A stretch of 64,000 nucleotides of DNA from Chryseobacterium lathyri (GTDB lineage: Bacteria > Bacteroidota > Bacteroidia > Flavobacteriales > Weeksellaceae), in assembly GCF_030812195.1 (NCBI RefSeq), contig NZ_JAUSSF010000001.1:1612001-1676000 (forward strand). The letters run 5' to 3'. The notes below the pieces were generated by a model that was given only the letters and a program-made list of their open reading frames with translations, made no database searches and was not told where the DNA came from. Positions 37,212-46,480 of the stretch are shown one piece after another. The translations under genes and the position numbers were made by a program. Positions within the stretch are counted from its first letter, which is position 1, and the number at the start of each line of letters is the position of its first letter.

Positions 37212-39491
37212 ATGAATTGGGGAAAATACAGAAATTTAATTTTTTACATCGTAACAATAGCTTTTTTTTCCTGCCTGATGTACTTGTTTATTATAGAAGG
37301 ACAGACGCTGGAGATCAAAGAGAATATAGTCACAAAAACCAACACAGGTTCTACCTGGGAAAATTTTCAGGAATCTTTTAAAACGAATCTTCATCACCCG
37401 CTGGCACTTCTTCTGGCGCAGATCGTCACTATTATCCTTGTTGCAAGGCTTTTCGGGTGGATCTGCATGAAAATTAAACAACCAACGGTAATTGGAGAAA
37501 TGATCGCAGGAATTGTTTTAGGTCCTTCATTGCTGGGTATGTATTTCCCTGAATTTTCAGCTTTTCTTTTTCCGAAAGAATCTTTAGGTAATTTACAGTT
37601 CTTGAGCCAGATAGGCCTTATCCTATTTATGTACATTGTTGGGATGGAGCTTGATCTTAGTGTATTGAGAAAAAAAGCACATGATGCAGTGGTTATTAGC
37701 CATGCCAGTATCATCATCCCTTTTGCGCTGGGTATCGGGCTTTCTTATTTTGTGTATCAGGAATTTGCACCGGAAGGCATACAGTTTACATCATTTGCCC
37801 TGTTCATAGCAATTTCAATGAGTATCACTGCATTTCCTGTACTTGCCAGGATTGTTCAGGAGAGAAATCTTCAGAAAACCAAACTGGGAACAATCGTTAT
37901 TACCTGTGCAGCGGCAGATGATATTACGGCATGGTGTATTCTTGCAGCTGTTATTGCCATTGTAAAGGCAGGCTCTTTCGCCAGTTCTATCTATGTGATC
38001 ATTATGGCTGTGGCTTATGTCTTTTTAATGATCAAAATTGTAAGACCGTTTCTAAAAAGGATCGGGGACCTTCAGGCAGGCAAAAACACCATTAGCAAAC
38101 CAATGGTCGCTATTTTCTTCCTGACACTTATCCTTTCTGCTTATGCAACTGAAGTAATTGGTATTCACGCCCTATTCGGAGCTTTTATGGCTGGTGCTAT
38201 CATGCCGGAAAATGCAAAATTCCGTACCCTTTTTATTGATAAGGTAGAGGATGTAGCCTTAGTCCTTCTGCTTCCACTGTTTTTTGTGTTTACAGGACTC
38301 CGGACTCAGATCGGGCTTCTGAATGACAGCCATTTGTGGATAACTGCAGGATTTATCATTTTAACAGCTGTTATTGGGAAATTTATAGGAAGTGCACTCA
38401 CAGCGCGGTTCGTGGGCATCAACTGGAAAGAAAGCTTAACGATCGGTGCTCTGATGAATACCAGAGGATTAATGGAACTTATTGTCCTGAACATTGGATA
38501 TGACCTGGGAGTATTAAGCCCGGAGATCTTTGCCATGCTGGTGATCATGGCTTTATTCACCACTTTTATGACAGGACCGGCTTTAGACTTTATTAATTTT
38601 ATTTTTAGATCTAAAAAAAGTTCTGATGAAGATACTTCCAATAATAACGATTCAAAATACCGTGTACTGCTTTCCTTTGATAAGCCTGAATCCGGAAGTA
38701 CGCTGCTGAAGCTTGCCCATGATTTTACCAACAAAATGAACGGCAACAAAAGCATCACGGCCATGAATATTGCTCCTGTAGATGAAATGCATGCTTATGA
38801 TATCAATGAATATGAAGATGCACAGTTTAAAAATGTTATTGAAACGTCTCACGAACTGAAGCTTGAGGTCACTACCCTTTTTAAAGCTTCCACAGATATT
38901 GAAAGCGACCTTGCAGGTATTTCAAATAAAGGAAATTATGACCTTCTTCTGATTATGCTGGGAAAATCCATGTATGAAGGAAGCTTACTCGGAAGGCTGC
39001 TTGGATTCACAACAAAAATCATCAACCCGGAAAAATTACTGAACACGGTAAAAGGCAAAGGAAACATTTTCAACAATTCTCCTTTTGACGATTTTACCCT
39101 TCAGATCCTCGATAAGACCAATATTCCGGTAGGAGTTCTGGTAGAAAAAGATTTTAAATCCGCAGATAAAGTATTTATCCCTATGTTCAACCTCAGTGAT
39201 TTTTACCTGCTTGAATACGCCAAAAGGCTGATCAATAATAATTCCCAGATTATCATTCTGGATGCTGCCGGACAGATTCGCAATAATATTGAGGTAAAAG
39301 AACTGATCAGAAGCATTGAACAGGTAGCCCCTAATCATATCACTTTATACAACGAGAAAAAAATAGAAAAAGAATTCCTAGCTTCTCAGGATCTGATGCT
39401 AGTCAGCAGCAAAAGCTGGAAAAATCTGATCGACAGTAAGAGTCTTTGGCTGTCTGATATTCCTTCAACCTTAATTATTTCTAATCCATAA
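37212..39491 (+). CDS. CPA2-family Na+/K+:H+ antiporter with C-terminal UspA-like region
   Basis: A 759-residue protein. One membrane segment near 12-30 precedes the antiporter core of about 12 segments (60-450). It shows IGEMIAGIVLGPSLLG, the acidic pair in ITCAAADDITAWCILA (the Asp-Asp expected to carry ions), and FGAFMAGAIMPEN. The cytoplasmic C-terminal 280 residues resemble the duplicated universal-stress-protein domain that regulates some CPA2 proteins. It should exchange monovalent cations for protons at the inner membrane. Confidence 0.92.
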   Translation: MNWGKYRNLIFYIVTIAFFSCLMYLFIIEGQTLEIKENIVTKTNTGSTWENFQESFKTNLHHPLALLLAQIVTIILVARLFGWICMKIKQPTVIGEMIAGIVLGPSLLGMYFPEFSAFLFPKESLGNLQFLSQIGLILFMYIVGMELDLSVLRKKAHDAVVISHASIIIPFALGIGLSYFVYQEFAPEGIQFTSFALFIAISMSITAFPVLARIVQERNLQKTKLGTIVITCAAADDITAWCILAAVIAIVKAGSFASSIYVIIMAVAYVFLMIKIVRPFLKRIGDLQAGKNTISKPMVAIFFLTLILSAYATEVIGIHALFGAFMAGAIMPENAKFRTLFIDKVEDVALVLLLPLFFVFTGLRTQIGLLNDSHLWITAGFIILTAVIGKFIGSALTARFVGINWKESLTIGALMNTRGLMELIVLNIGYDLGVLSPEIFAMLVIMALFTTFMTGPALDFINFIFRSKKSSDEDTSNNNDSKYRVLLSFDKPESGSTLLKLAHDFTNKMNGNKSITAMNIAPVDEMHAYDINEYEDAQFKNVIETSHELKLEVTTLFKASTDIESDLAGISNKGNYDLLLIMLGKSMYEGSLLGRLLGFTTKIINPEKLLNTVKGKGNIFNNSPFDDFTLQILDKTNIPVGVLVEKDFKSADKVFIPMFNLSDFYLLEYAKRLINNNSQIIILDAAGQIRNNIEVKELIRSIEQVAPNHITLYNEKKIEKEFLASQDLMLVSSKSWKNLIDSKSLWLSDIPSTLIISNP

Positions 39492-39515
39492 AAGATTAAA
39501 AATTTAAATCTCATC

Positions 39516-39998
39516 ATGAAAAAAATAAGTCTCGTGTGTTTTGGCCTTTTAATCTTCGCAGGCTGTAAAAAAGAGTCAAAAAAAACAATGAATGAAGTTA
39601 TAATCACTAAAAAAGACAGTGTTTATGCTAAAGCAGCCGTTACAGAAAATATACCTGCTTCTCAACTTAAGGAAATCCCAGCGCAGAAAGAATGCACCGA
39701 AAAACAAGTTGAGTATGAAACCGAACAGGTATGTATCTTTAAAAATGCCGATATTGACGAAGTTTACCAGAGAACAATAAAAGATAACGAAGTAGAAAAA
39801 GCAGAGCTGCTATTGTCCGATCTTCCCAAACAAAATATAACAAAAGAAATCAATCAGGACGGACTGATTTCCATAAGCTATACGGTTAGTTCTAAAAAAA
39901 CTGAAATTGAATTTGTGTTTGCGGGCGGTGTTACCACTTTAAGCCTGGAACAGCAGAATACGGATGTTAAAAGAGTAATTATACACAGTGCAGATTAG
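39516..39998 (+). CDS. Small lipoprotein of unknown function
   Basis: 160 residues with a lipoprotein signal (MKKISLVCFGLLIFAGC, Cys17). The mature part is charged and mostly beta and coil. IPAQKECTEKQVEYETEQVC contains two cysteines that could form a disulfide. No family is recognised. It lies 24 bases after the antiporter gene. Confidence 0.7.
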   Translation: MKKISLVCFGLLIFAGCKKESKKTMNEVIITKKDSVYAKAAVTENIPASQLKEIPAQKECTEKQVEYETEQVCIFKNADIDEVYQRTIKDNEVEKAELLLSDLPKQNITKEINQDGLISISYTVSSKKTEIEFVFAGGVTTLSLEQQNTDVKRVIIHSAD

Positions 39999-40059
39999 TA
40001 TCGATAATAATTTAAGCCAAAATATTCTGAGTTTCAAAAATATTTTATACCTTCGCTTT

Positions 40060-40116
40060 GTGAATTTCAATAACGGAACATATTATTATAGAATTTTTAA
40101 CTCAGATCAGGGCTAG
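40060..40116 (+). CDS. Phe/Tyr-rich leader peptide of tyrA
   Basis: An 18-codon frame with a GTG start, MNFNNGTYYYRIFNSDQG, containing three consecutive Tyr and two Phe codons. It ends 25 bases before a terminator that precedes the prephenate dehydrogenase gene. This is the layout of an aromatic amino acid attenuator: scarcity of Tyr-tRNA stalls the ribosome on TAT-TAT-TAT and should favour read-through. A box TACCTTCG (40048-40055) ends 4 bases before the GTG, the same spacing as at ilv leader 1. Confidence 0.78.
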   Translation: MNFNNGTYYYRIFNSDQG

Positions 40117-40140
40117 GGATTCTTATGAACATAACTTAAA

Positions 40141-40171
40141 AACCTCGTCCTGGGACGGGGTTTTTTATTTT
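40141..40171 (+). terminator. tyrA attenuator terminator
   Basis: The stem AACCTCGTC/GACGGGGTT (one T-G wobble) has a CTGG loop and is followed by TTTTTTATTTTT. It ends about 15 bases before the tyrA ATG, too close to be simply the end of the preceding lipoprotein gene. Confidence 0.88.
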
Positions 40172-40185
40172 TAAAAATTTAAAAG

Positions 40186-41028
40186 ATGAAAATAAGTATT
40201 ATTGGCACGGGATTAATCGGAGGCTCAATGGCTTTAAAATTAAAGGAAAAAGGCATTGCAGATTTCATCTACGGAATCGACAATAATCAGCAGCATATTA
40301 TGGAAGCACTGAGCCTTAATATTATCGATGCTGGTACGGATCTCGAATATGGAGTTAAAAATGCAGACTTCATCATCATTGCTGTTCCTGTAGATGCGGC
40401 CAGAAAACTGCTTCCGGAGGTTTTGAACCTTATATCGGACAAACAGACTGTTATGGATGCCGGATCAACTAAAGCAGGAATTGTAAATGCTGTCAAAGAT
40501 CATCCGAAACGCTCCAGGTTTGTGGCATTTCACCCGATGTGGGGTACAGAAAACAATGGCCCCGGATCTGCCGTTTCCGAAAGTTTTTCAGGAAAAGCAG
40601 GAGTAATATGCAATAAAGAAGAATCTGCGCCTGATGCGCTTCAACTGGTGGAAAAAGTGGCAGAAAATCTTGATATGCACCTGATCTATATGAATGCGGA
40701 AGCTCATGATATTCATACTGCTTATATTTCACATATTTCACATATTACCTCTTATGCGCTGGCCAATACCGTTCTGGAAAAAGAACGTGAAGAGGAGACC
40801 ATTTTCCAGCTTGCCAGTTCCGGTTTTTCCAGTACTGTACGTCTCGCAAAATCCCATCCTGAAATGTGGGTACCTATCTTTAAACAAAACAAGGAAAATG
40901 TTCTGGATGTTCTGAATGAGCACATCACCCAGCTCCGAAAATTCAAGGCTGCACTGGAAAAAGAAAATTATGAATATCTTGAGGAACTGATCAGCAATGC
41001 CAACAGGATCAGAGGTATTTTAAGATAA
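40186..41028 (+). CDS. tyrA: Prephenate dehydrogenase
   Basis: A 280-residue monofunctional dehydrogenase that oxidatively decarboxylates prephenate to 4-hydroxyphenylpyruvate for tyrosine. The NAD-binding motif is IIGTGLIGGSMAL at the N-terminus. The active-site region has DAGSTKAGIV and FHPMWGTENNGP, with the catalytic His in HDIHTAYISHISH. There is no chorismate mutase or ACT domain. Expression is probably attenuated through the leader peptide at 40060-40116. Confidence 0.94.
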   Translation: MKISIIGTGLIGGSMALKLKEKGIADFIYGIDNNQQHIMEALSLNIIDAGTDLEYGVKNADFIIIAVPVDAARKLLPEVLNLISDKQTVMDAGSTKAGIVNAVKDHPKRSRFVAFHPMWGTENNGPGSAVSESFSGKAGVICNKEESAPDALQLVEKVAENLDMHLIYMNAEAHDIHTAYISHISHITSYALANTVLEKEREEETIFQLASSGFSSTVRLAKSHPEMWVPIFKQNKENVLDVLNEHITQLRKFKAALEKENYEYLEELISNANRIRGILR

Positions 41029-41172
41029 CAAAGCCGTTTTACTTTTTACTTATTGCAAGTAATGTACAGGAAGCATATTGTATTACTTTCCTGAACGAAA
41101 TGTCCTTGTTTTCCTTACTATATATCACAGAAAATCTACTTTGTTTGCCTTTGCGATAAGAATATAATTAAA

Positions 41173-41202
41173 AAAATCCTTAGATTATTTTCTAAGGATT
41201 TT
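41173..41202 (-). terminator. Terminator of sdaA
   Basis: The 11-bp perfect stem AAATCCTTAGA/TCTAAGGATTT has a 6-base loop and, on the minus strand, runs into a T-rich tail. It lies 25 bases after the sdaA stop. Confidence 0.85.
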
Positions 41203-41226
41203 ATATGTAAAACAGTATCATTCTCT

Positions 41227-42645
41227 TTAACATTCAGGAACATTGACCGCAATGGCAAGTCCGCCTTCTGAGGTTTCTTTAAAACGGTCACTCATGGATA
41301 AAGCTGTTTCCCACATAGTCTGAATTACTTCATCCAGTGTTACTTTTGCTTTTGCAGGGTCACTTTCCAGGGCAATATTAGCCGCTGTGATCGCTTTCAT
41401 GGCACCCATTGTATTTCTTTCAATGCAAGGGATCTGTACAAGTCCTTTGATCGGGTCACAGGTAAGTCCCAGGTGATGTTCCATGGCTATTTCTGCCGCC
41501 ATCAATACCTGGCCAATACTTCCGCCTAAGATCTCTGTGAGTCCTGCTGCTGCCATTGCTGATGAAACTCCGATCTCAGCCTGGCATCCGCCCATTGCAG
41601 CCGAAATCGTAGCATTTTTCTTGAACAGGGTTCCAATTTCTCCGGCTACCAGTAAAAACCTTACGATATCATCTTCGCTTATAAATTCGGTAAACGCCTG
41701 CGAATACATCAAAACTGCAGGAATAACACCACTGGCACCATTGGTAGGCGCTGTAATGATCCTTCCGAAACTTGCGTTTTCTTCGTTCACTGCCAGCGCA
41801 AAACACGCAATCCATTTATTGATATTGGTGAAATTCTCTTCTGCATCAACTACCAGCTTAAACCATTCATCGATATTTTTATAGATCTTGTCTCCTAGAA
41901 GCTTTCTGTTGATTCCTGCAGCCCTTCTGGTCACATTTAAGCCGCCGGGAAGGATGCCTTCTTTATTCACTCCTTTGTAGATACATTCTTTAATATTCTT
42001 CCAGATATTCAGTGCTTCCTGTCTCGTTTCTTCCTGGGATCTCCAGCTTTCCTCATTAATCAGGATCAGGTCAGAAAACCTTTTAAATCCTAACTTTTCA
42101 CAGTATTTTACAATATCCGAACCATGATGGCAGGGATACAGGGTTCGCACACAGTGTTTTTCTATAGAATTCTTTTCCTGGCTTGCAATAAAACCTCCTC
42201 CTACAGAATAAAAATCCTGAACGAGTTCGGTTCCATCTTCAAAAATAGCCTTAAAAATCATTCCGTTAGGATGAAAATCAAGGGATTTCTGCATATTTAA
42301 AACCAGGTGATAGCCGTAAACAAAAGGAATTTCTTTTTCTCCTCCCAGATTAATAATCTGGTCTTTTTTGATTTTCTCTATTTTTTCATCAATTTTTGAA
42401 GTATTGATGGTTTTAAAATCTTCACCATTCAGCCCAAGCATTCCGGCAATATCCGTTCCGTGCCCAATTCCGGTTTTAGCTAAAGAGCCAAAAAATTCAA
42501 GGAAAACTTCTTTCACTTCCTCGATTGATCTTTCCCTTTTTATAATTCTGATAAATGCAGAAGCTGCATTCCAGGGTCCCATCGTGTGCGAACTGGACGG
42601 GCCTATTCCTACTTTAATAATCTCAAAAACCGATATTGATTCCAT
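41227..42645 (-). CDS. sdaA: L-serine ammonia-lyase (iron-sulfur type)
   Basis: A 472-residue single-chain enzyme that deaminates serine to pyruvate. The N-terminal domain has GPSSSHTMGPWNAA. The C-terminal domain has the cysteines expected to bind a [4Fe-4S] cluster, in AAMGGCQAEIG, LTCDPIKGLVQIPC and the following IERN. The end NVPEC matches the family's C-terminal cysteine that enters the active site. It is a single gene with its own terminator. Confidence 0.96.
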   Translation of the reverse strand: MESISVFEIIKVGIGPSSSHTMGPWNAASAFIRIIKRERSIEEVKEVFLEFFGSLAKTGIGHGTDIAGMLGLNGEDFKTINTSKIDEKIEKIKKDQIINLGGEKEIPFVYGYHLVLNMQKSLDFHPNGMIFKAIFEDGTELVQDFYSVGGGFIASQEKNSIEKHCVRTLYPCHHGSDIVKYCEKLGFKRFSDLILINEESWRSQEETRQEALNIWKNIKECIYKGVNKEGILPGGLNVTRRAAGINRKLLGDKIYKNIDEWFKLVVDAEENFTNINKWIACFALAVNEENASFGRIITAPTNGASGVIPAVLMYSQAFTEFISEDDIVRFLLVAGEIGTLFKKNATISAAMGGCQAEIGVSSAMAAAGLTEILGGSIGQVLMAAEIAMEHHLGLTCDPIKGLVQIPCIERNTMGAMKAITAANIALESDPAKAKVTLDEVIQTMWETALSMSDRFKETSEGGLAIAVNVPEC

Positions 42646-42825
42646 AAATCATTGCTCATTTTCCTCTGTAAACAAAGATACGTGATAAATCCCAATAAAA
42701 GCATTCCGGGACTAGAATTATGCTTCCCATATCATGAGATGTCTTATAAATGAGTATTTTTGTAAATTAGCTGACACAGTGTTCTCCTAACCTGTCCTTT
42801 AAGTATTCTCTCCTAATAGTTTTGA

Positions 42826-43404
42826 ATGGAAACATTAATTAAGAACATTTTACAGCATGTCAGACTAAGTCCGGAAGAAATTATCATTTTTAAAAATTTC
42901 TGGACAGAAAAAACATTGAAAAAAGGCGAATTTCTTTTAAGAAACGGAGAAATCTGCCGTTATGACAGCTATATTGTTTCAGGTGTTTTAAAAGCCTTTT
43001 GTATTAATTCAGAAAACGGAAATGAAGAGATTCTTTTTTTAGCTATTGACCATTGGTGGGCAACCGATATCTCCAGCTTTTCAAAACAAAAAGCTTCTAT
43101 TTACAATATACAGGCTGTAGAAAACACAAGTCTCTTACAGATCAGCCATCAGTCTTTTCAAAAAATGCTGCAGGAAATTCCTTCCCTGGAAAGATACTTC
43201 AGAATTATTTTAGAAGGCTATCTGGGAACTCTTGAAAAGAGGATTGTTTTTAACAATATGTACAAAGCTGAGCAGAAATATTATGATTTTCTGGATACCT
43301 ATCCGGATATTGTCTCCAGGGTTCCTCAATATTTAATTGCATCCTATTTAGGAGTCTCAGCCGAATTTATAAGCAGAATCCGGAAAAAAAATAAATCCTC
43401 TTGA
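42826..43404 (+). CDS. Crp/Fnr-family transcriptional regulator
   Basis: A 192-residue regulator with a cyclic-nucleotide-binding beta-roll at about 20-115 and a C-terminal winged helix (YLIASYLGVSAEFISRIRKK, helix-turn-helix near 165-185). It lacks cysteines for an iron-sulfur cluster, so it is not an Fnr-type oxygen sensor. It is followed 60 bases later by an azoreductase gene, a frequent pairing for this kind of regulator in Flavobacteriia. A TATTTTTG box at about 42755-42762 may be its -7 element. Confidence 0.9.
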   Translation: METLIKNILQHVRLSPEEIIIFKNFWTEKTLKKGEFLLRNGEICRYDSYIVSGVLKAFCINSENGNEEILFLAIDHWWATDISSFSKQKASIYNIQAVENTSLLQISHQSFQKMLQEIPSLERYFRIILEGYLGTLEKRIVFNNMYKAEQKYYDFLDTYPDIVSRVPQYLIASYLGVSAEFISRIRKKNKSS

Positions 43405-43464
43405 ACTAGATCAATTTTTAAGGAATGAATAATCAGGAACTTTGTTGTTATAAAATTCATCATA

Positions 43465-44088
43465 ATGAAAGTACTGATTATTAATGCAAGTGTAAGAAAT
43501 GAAAGGTCGTACAGCCGAAAACTGACACAACTTTTTGTTGAAAACTGGAAAACGAAATATCCCTCAGCTGTATTTACGTACAGAGAAGCGGGGATTGAAA
43601 CTATTCCCCATATTAACGAACCCTGGATTGCAGGAGCATTTAAAAAGCCGTCAGACAGGACCGAAGAAAACCAAAAGGCATTACAGCTAAGCAATGAGCT
43701 GGTACAGGAGCTCAAAGAACATGATATTTATGTCATTGGAACTCCAATGTATAACTGGACTGTTCCAAGTGGGCTAAAAGCTTATATAGACCAGGTAATG
43801 CGGATTAATGAAACCTGGAAATTCAGGTCAGGGGCTCCTGATGGCGACTACGTAGGTTTGCTTGAAAACAAAAAAGCATTTATATTATCTTCCAGGGGCG
43901 ATACAGGATATGGAGAAAATGAAAAAAACGGACACATCAATTTTCAAACCACCTATCTGAAACACATTTTCGGCATCATGGGAGTCAAGGATATTACCAT
44001 TTTTTCATTGGATAATGAAGAGTTTGGGGGTGAAGTGTTTGAAAATTCAAAAAACAAAATTTTCAACGCCATCCAATCCATTGAATGA
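43465..44088 (+). CDS. FMN-dependent NAD(P)H oxidoreductase / azoreductase-like
   Basis: A 207-residue flavodoxin-fold enzyme. The N-terminal phosphate-binding loop is INASVRNERSYSRKL, and the flavin-binding strand-loop is GTPMYNWTVPSGLKAYID, which is the AzoR-family signature. LSSRGDTGYGENEKN contributes to the second flavin contact. It should reduce quinones or azo compounds. The probable regulator is the Crp-type gene just upstream. A hairpin follows. Confidence 0.9.
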   Translation: MKVLIINASVRNERSYSRKLTQLFVENWKTKYPSAVFTYREAGIETIPHINEPWIAGAFKKPSDRTEENQKALQLSNELVQELKEHDIYVIGTPMYNWTVPSGLKAYIDQVMRINETWKFRSGAPDGDYVGLLENKKAFILSSRGDTGYGENEKNGHINFQTTYLKHIFGIMGVKDITIFSLDNEEFGGEVFENSKNKIFNAIQSIE

Positions 44089-44118
44089 GGTCGGGAAAAA
44101 ATCCTTCTGAATATTTGC

Positions 44119-44159
44119 AAACAGGGCATTCGGCTTTACTTCCCGTGCCCTGTTTTTCT
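44119..44159 (+). terminator. Terminator of azoreductase gene
   Basis: The 10-bp stem AAACAGGGCA/TGCCCTGTTT has a 17-base loop that can itself pair CGG/CCG, followed by TTTTTCTTT. It is between two converging genes. Confidence 0.75.
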
Positions 44160-44169
44160 TTAACAATCA

Positions 44170-45513
44170 TCACTTGAAACTTTCTTCATGTTGGGAAATA
44201 TCGAGCCCAACGGATTCTGCTGCTTCGGAAACCCTGAGGGTAATTATGGAATCTGTAATTTTATACAAGAGCAGTGAGCCAAAGAATGTAAAAACTGAAA
44301 CAAGCACCAGAGCAGCCATATGATGGGCGAAAACTTCAATACCTCCATGAAGGAGGCTGGCATTTTCACCATGGGCAAATACAGCGGTCAGGATCATTCC
44401 CATAATTCCCCCTACTCCATGACAGGCAAAGACATCGAGGGTATCATCTATTTTTTTCAAAGCTTTCCAGTTTACCATAAGATTAGATACAATAGCGGCT
44501 GCAAATCCTATAAAAAGACTTTCCGGAATACTGACAAAACCACAACCTGGGGTAATGGCCACCAGTCCTACTACAGCGCCAATGCAGGCTCCTAATGCAG
44601 AAACGCTTCTCCCATTGATCCGGTCAAAAAATATCCAGGTCATCATAGCAGAAGCAGAAGCAATGGTGGTGGTGCCAAAAGCCATTGCGGCAGAAGCATT
44701 TGCACTCAGAGCAGATCCGGCATTAAAGCCAAACCATCCGAACCATAACATTCCTGTTCCTAAAAGGACATAAGGAATATTGGAAGGCTCATGATGTGGA
44801 TTTTTCCTGTTTCCAAGGACCATAGCTCCAGCTAAAGCTGCAAAACCAGCACTCATATGAACTACAGTTCCACCTGCAAAGTCTTTTACTCCAAAAAATT
44901 TATTCAGAAGTCCGTCAGGATGCCATACCATATGGCAAAGCGGCGTATAGATAAAAATGCTGAAAAGTACCATGAATAGCAGATAAGAGATAAAACGTAC
45001 ACGCTCAGCGAAAGAGCCTGTGATAAGTGCAGGAGTAATAACGGCAAATTTCATCTGAAAAAGAGCAAAAAGGACAAAAGGAATGGTGGAAGCCATTATT
45101 TTGTGAGGTAAGACTCCCACACGGCTGAAGAATGGATAACTTAAAGGATTTCCGATGATTCCGTAATGCACGCCATTGATTTCAAAGCCTAATGAATCCC
45201 CAAAAGATAAGGAAAACCCGACAACCACCCATAAAATAGAAATAACACCCAGAGCAATGAAACTCTGCAGCATGGTGGAGATCACATTTTTCTTGCCAAC
45301 CATTCCTCCATAAAAGAATGACAGTCCGGGGGTCATCAGCAGTACAAGTCCCGCTGCGGCAAGAATCCATGCAACATCAGCTCCTACGATCTTATCTTCA
45401 CTGAGAAAATCTCCAGTGTTGGGAAAATCAATGCTAGGACTCCAAAATAATCCTCCGAATGCCACAAGAGTAATAATCGAGAATGAAACGATCCATTTTA
45501 AACCAACTTTCAT
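44170..45513 (-). CDS. amt: Ammonium transporter
   Basis: A 447-residue Amt/MEP/Rh channel with about 11 membrane segments after an extra N-terminal hydrophobic segment that may be a cleaved signal. Typical pieces are GLSFFYGGMVGKKN, FAGGTVVHMSAGFAALAGA with the pore histidine, WFGWFGFNAGSA and FACHGVGGIMGMILTAVFA with the second pore histidine. The ATG at 45513 is chosen over a TTG eight codons upstream. A TAATTTTG box at about 45535-45542 fits a -7 element. No glnK gene is adjacent. Confidence 0.95.
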   Translation of the reverse strand: MKVGLKWIVSFSIITLVAFGGLFWSPSIDFPNTGDFLSEDKIVGADVAWILAAAGLVLLMTPGLSFFYGGMVGKKNVISTMLQSFIALGVISILWVVVGFSLSFGDSLGFEINGVHYGIIGNPLSYPFFSRVGVLPHKIMASTIPFVLFALFQMKFAVITPALITGSFAERVRFISYLLFMVLFSIFIYTPLCHMVWHPDGLLNKFFGVKDFAGGTVVHMSAGFAALAGAMVLGNRKNPHHEPSNIPYVLLGTGMLWFGWFGFNAGSALSANASAAMAFGTTTIASASAMMTWIFFDRINGRSVSALGACIGAVVGLVAITPGCGFVSIPESLFIGFAAAIVSNLMVNWKALKKIDDTLDVFACHGVGGIMGMILTAVFAHGENASLLHGGIEVFAHHMAALVLVSVFTFFGSLLLYKITDSIITLRVSEAAESVGLDISQHEESFK

Positions 45514-45620
45514 AAAATTTATATTTAACCCTATCAAAATTAAATATAAATTTTATAAAAACATATATTTTAAAAAAATAACCCCTAAAAAATTACGCCC
45601 AAGCTAAAACACATCCAATT

Positions 45621-46262
45621 TCAAATAAAAACCTCTTTTAAAATTTGAGACACTTCTTTATATTTTGTAGCTGGAAAAAGATGGGTCCCTCCTTTGATCA
45701 CATAATCAGGTTTTGAATATTTAATAGGAAAAACGATGTCTTTATCTCCCAATATCTGAATAACCTCCGGAGTTTCTTCGAACTTCCACTCGGAAACTTT
45801 CTCTACAGACCATTTGAGGTAATAAGGATCTCTGACCCTAAAATATTGAAGGATCTTAGGATTTTTGGGATCAAAAAATTTTCTGACTACAGAATATACA
45901 TTGGCAGCTTTGTCATTAAACATGCCAACAGGAAGTATTCTTGGAATTTTTGTGATCTCCCCGGTCCTGATAAATTTAGATTTTTCTTTATCTGATTTTA
46001 TGCTTCCCATGATGACCACTTTCTGGGCAGGCTTCAGCTTATTGATCTCCTGTACCAAAATACCGCCAAAAGAATACCCCAGCAGACAGAATGGTTCGGA
46101 ATCATCTACTTTTTCCGCCATTCTTTGGACATAGGAATGAAAGGGCTCATTTTTTTCAGGAATGAGCCAGTCTATAAAAATTAACTCACAGTTCTCGGGA
46201 AATTCCAGTCTTTCCAATACTTTAAAATCGGCTCCGAGACCGCTAATTATATAAATTTTCAT
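45621..46262 (-). CDS. Small alpha/beta hydrolase
   Basis: A 213-residue cytoplasmic protein with a compact alpha/beta hydrolase fold. It starts MKIYIISGLGADFKVLERL, has the nucleophile elbow LLGYSFGG (Ser near 72), an acid in ILGDKDIVFP and the histidine in KGGTHLFPATK. The substrate is unknown. It is a single gene next to amt. Confidence 0.85.
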   Translation of the reverse strand: MKIYIISGLGADFKVLERLEFPENCELIFIDWLIPEKNEPFHSYVQRMAEKVDDSEPFCLLGYSFGGILVQEINKLKPAQKVVIMGSIKSDKEKSKFIRTGEITKIPRILPVGMFNDKAANVYSVVRKFFDPKNPKILQYFRVRDPYYLKWSVEKVSEWKFEETPEVIQILGDKDIVFPIKYSKPDYVIKGGTHLFPATKYKEVSQILKEVFI

Positions 46263-46426
46263 AGTACTAATTTATGAAAAACATGATAAAAGATGCGAAT
46301 AGAATTTAAATTTTGCATTTTTTCTAACCCGCAAGAAGATCGAAGACTTTAAGAATATTAAGACGAGCTTTGCTTTTCAGTGGTTTGGTTCCTTTAAAAT
46401 TTGAAAAAGTTCAAATACATGTATAA

Positions 46427-46458
46427 AAAATGGGCAGTTTATAAAAACCGCCCATTTT
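46427..46458 (-). terminator. Terminator of YceI gene 2
   Basis: The stem AAAATGGGC/GCCCATTTT extends through GTTT/AAAC with one internal mismatch; loop ATAA. Both strands end in T-rich tails. Confidence 0.82.
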
Positions 46459-46480
46459 AATATTTGAAACTATATTTTAC

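Noticed and set aside
40141..40171. Simple terminator of the lipoprotein gene ending at 39998
   Set aside because: It lies 140 bases downstream of that stop but only 15 bases from the tyrA ATG, after a Tyr/Phe-rich peptide, so an attenuator fits better.
46300..46400. Possible small gene downstream of the hydrolase gene at 46262
   Set aside because: No frame of useful length with a plausible start; the sequence looks like a degraded intergenic repeat.
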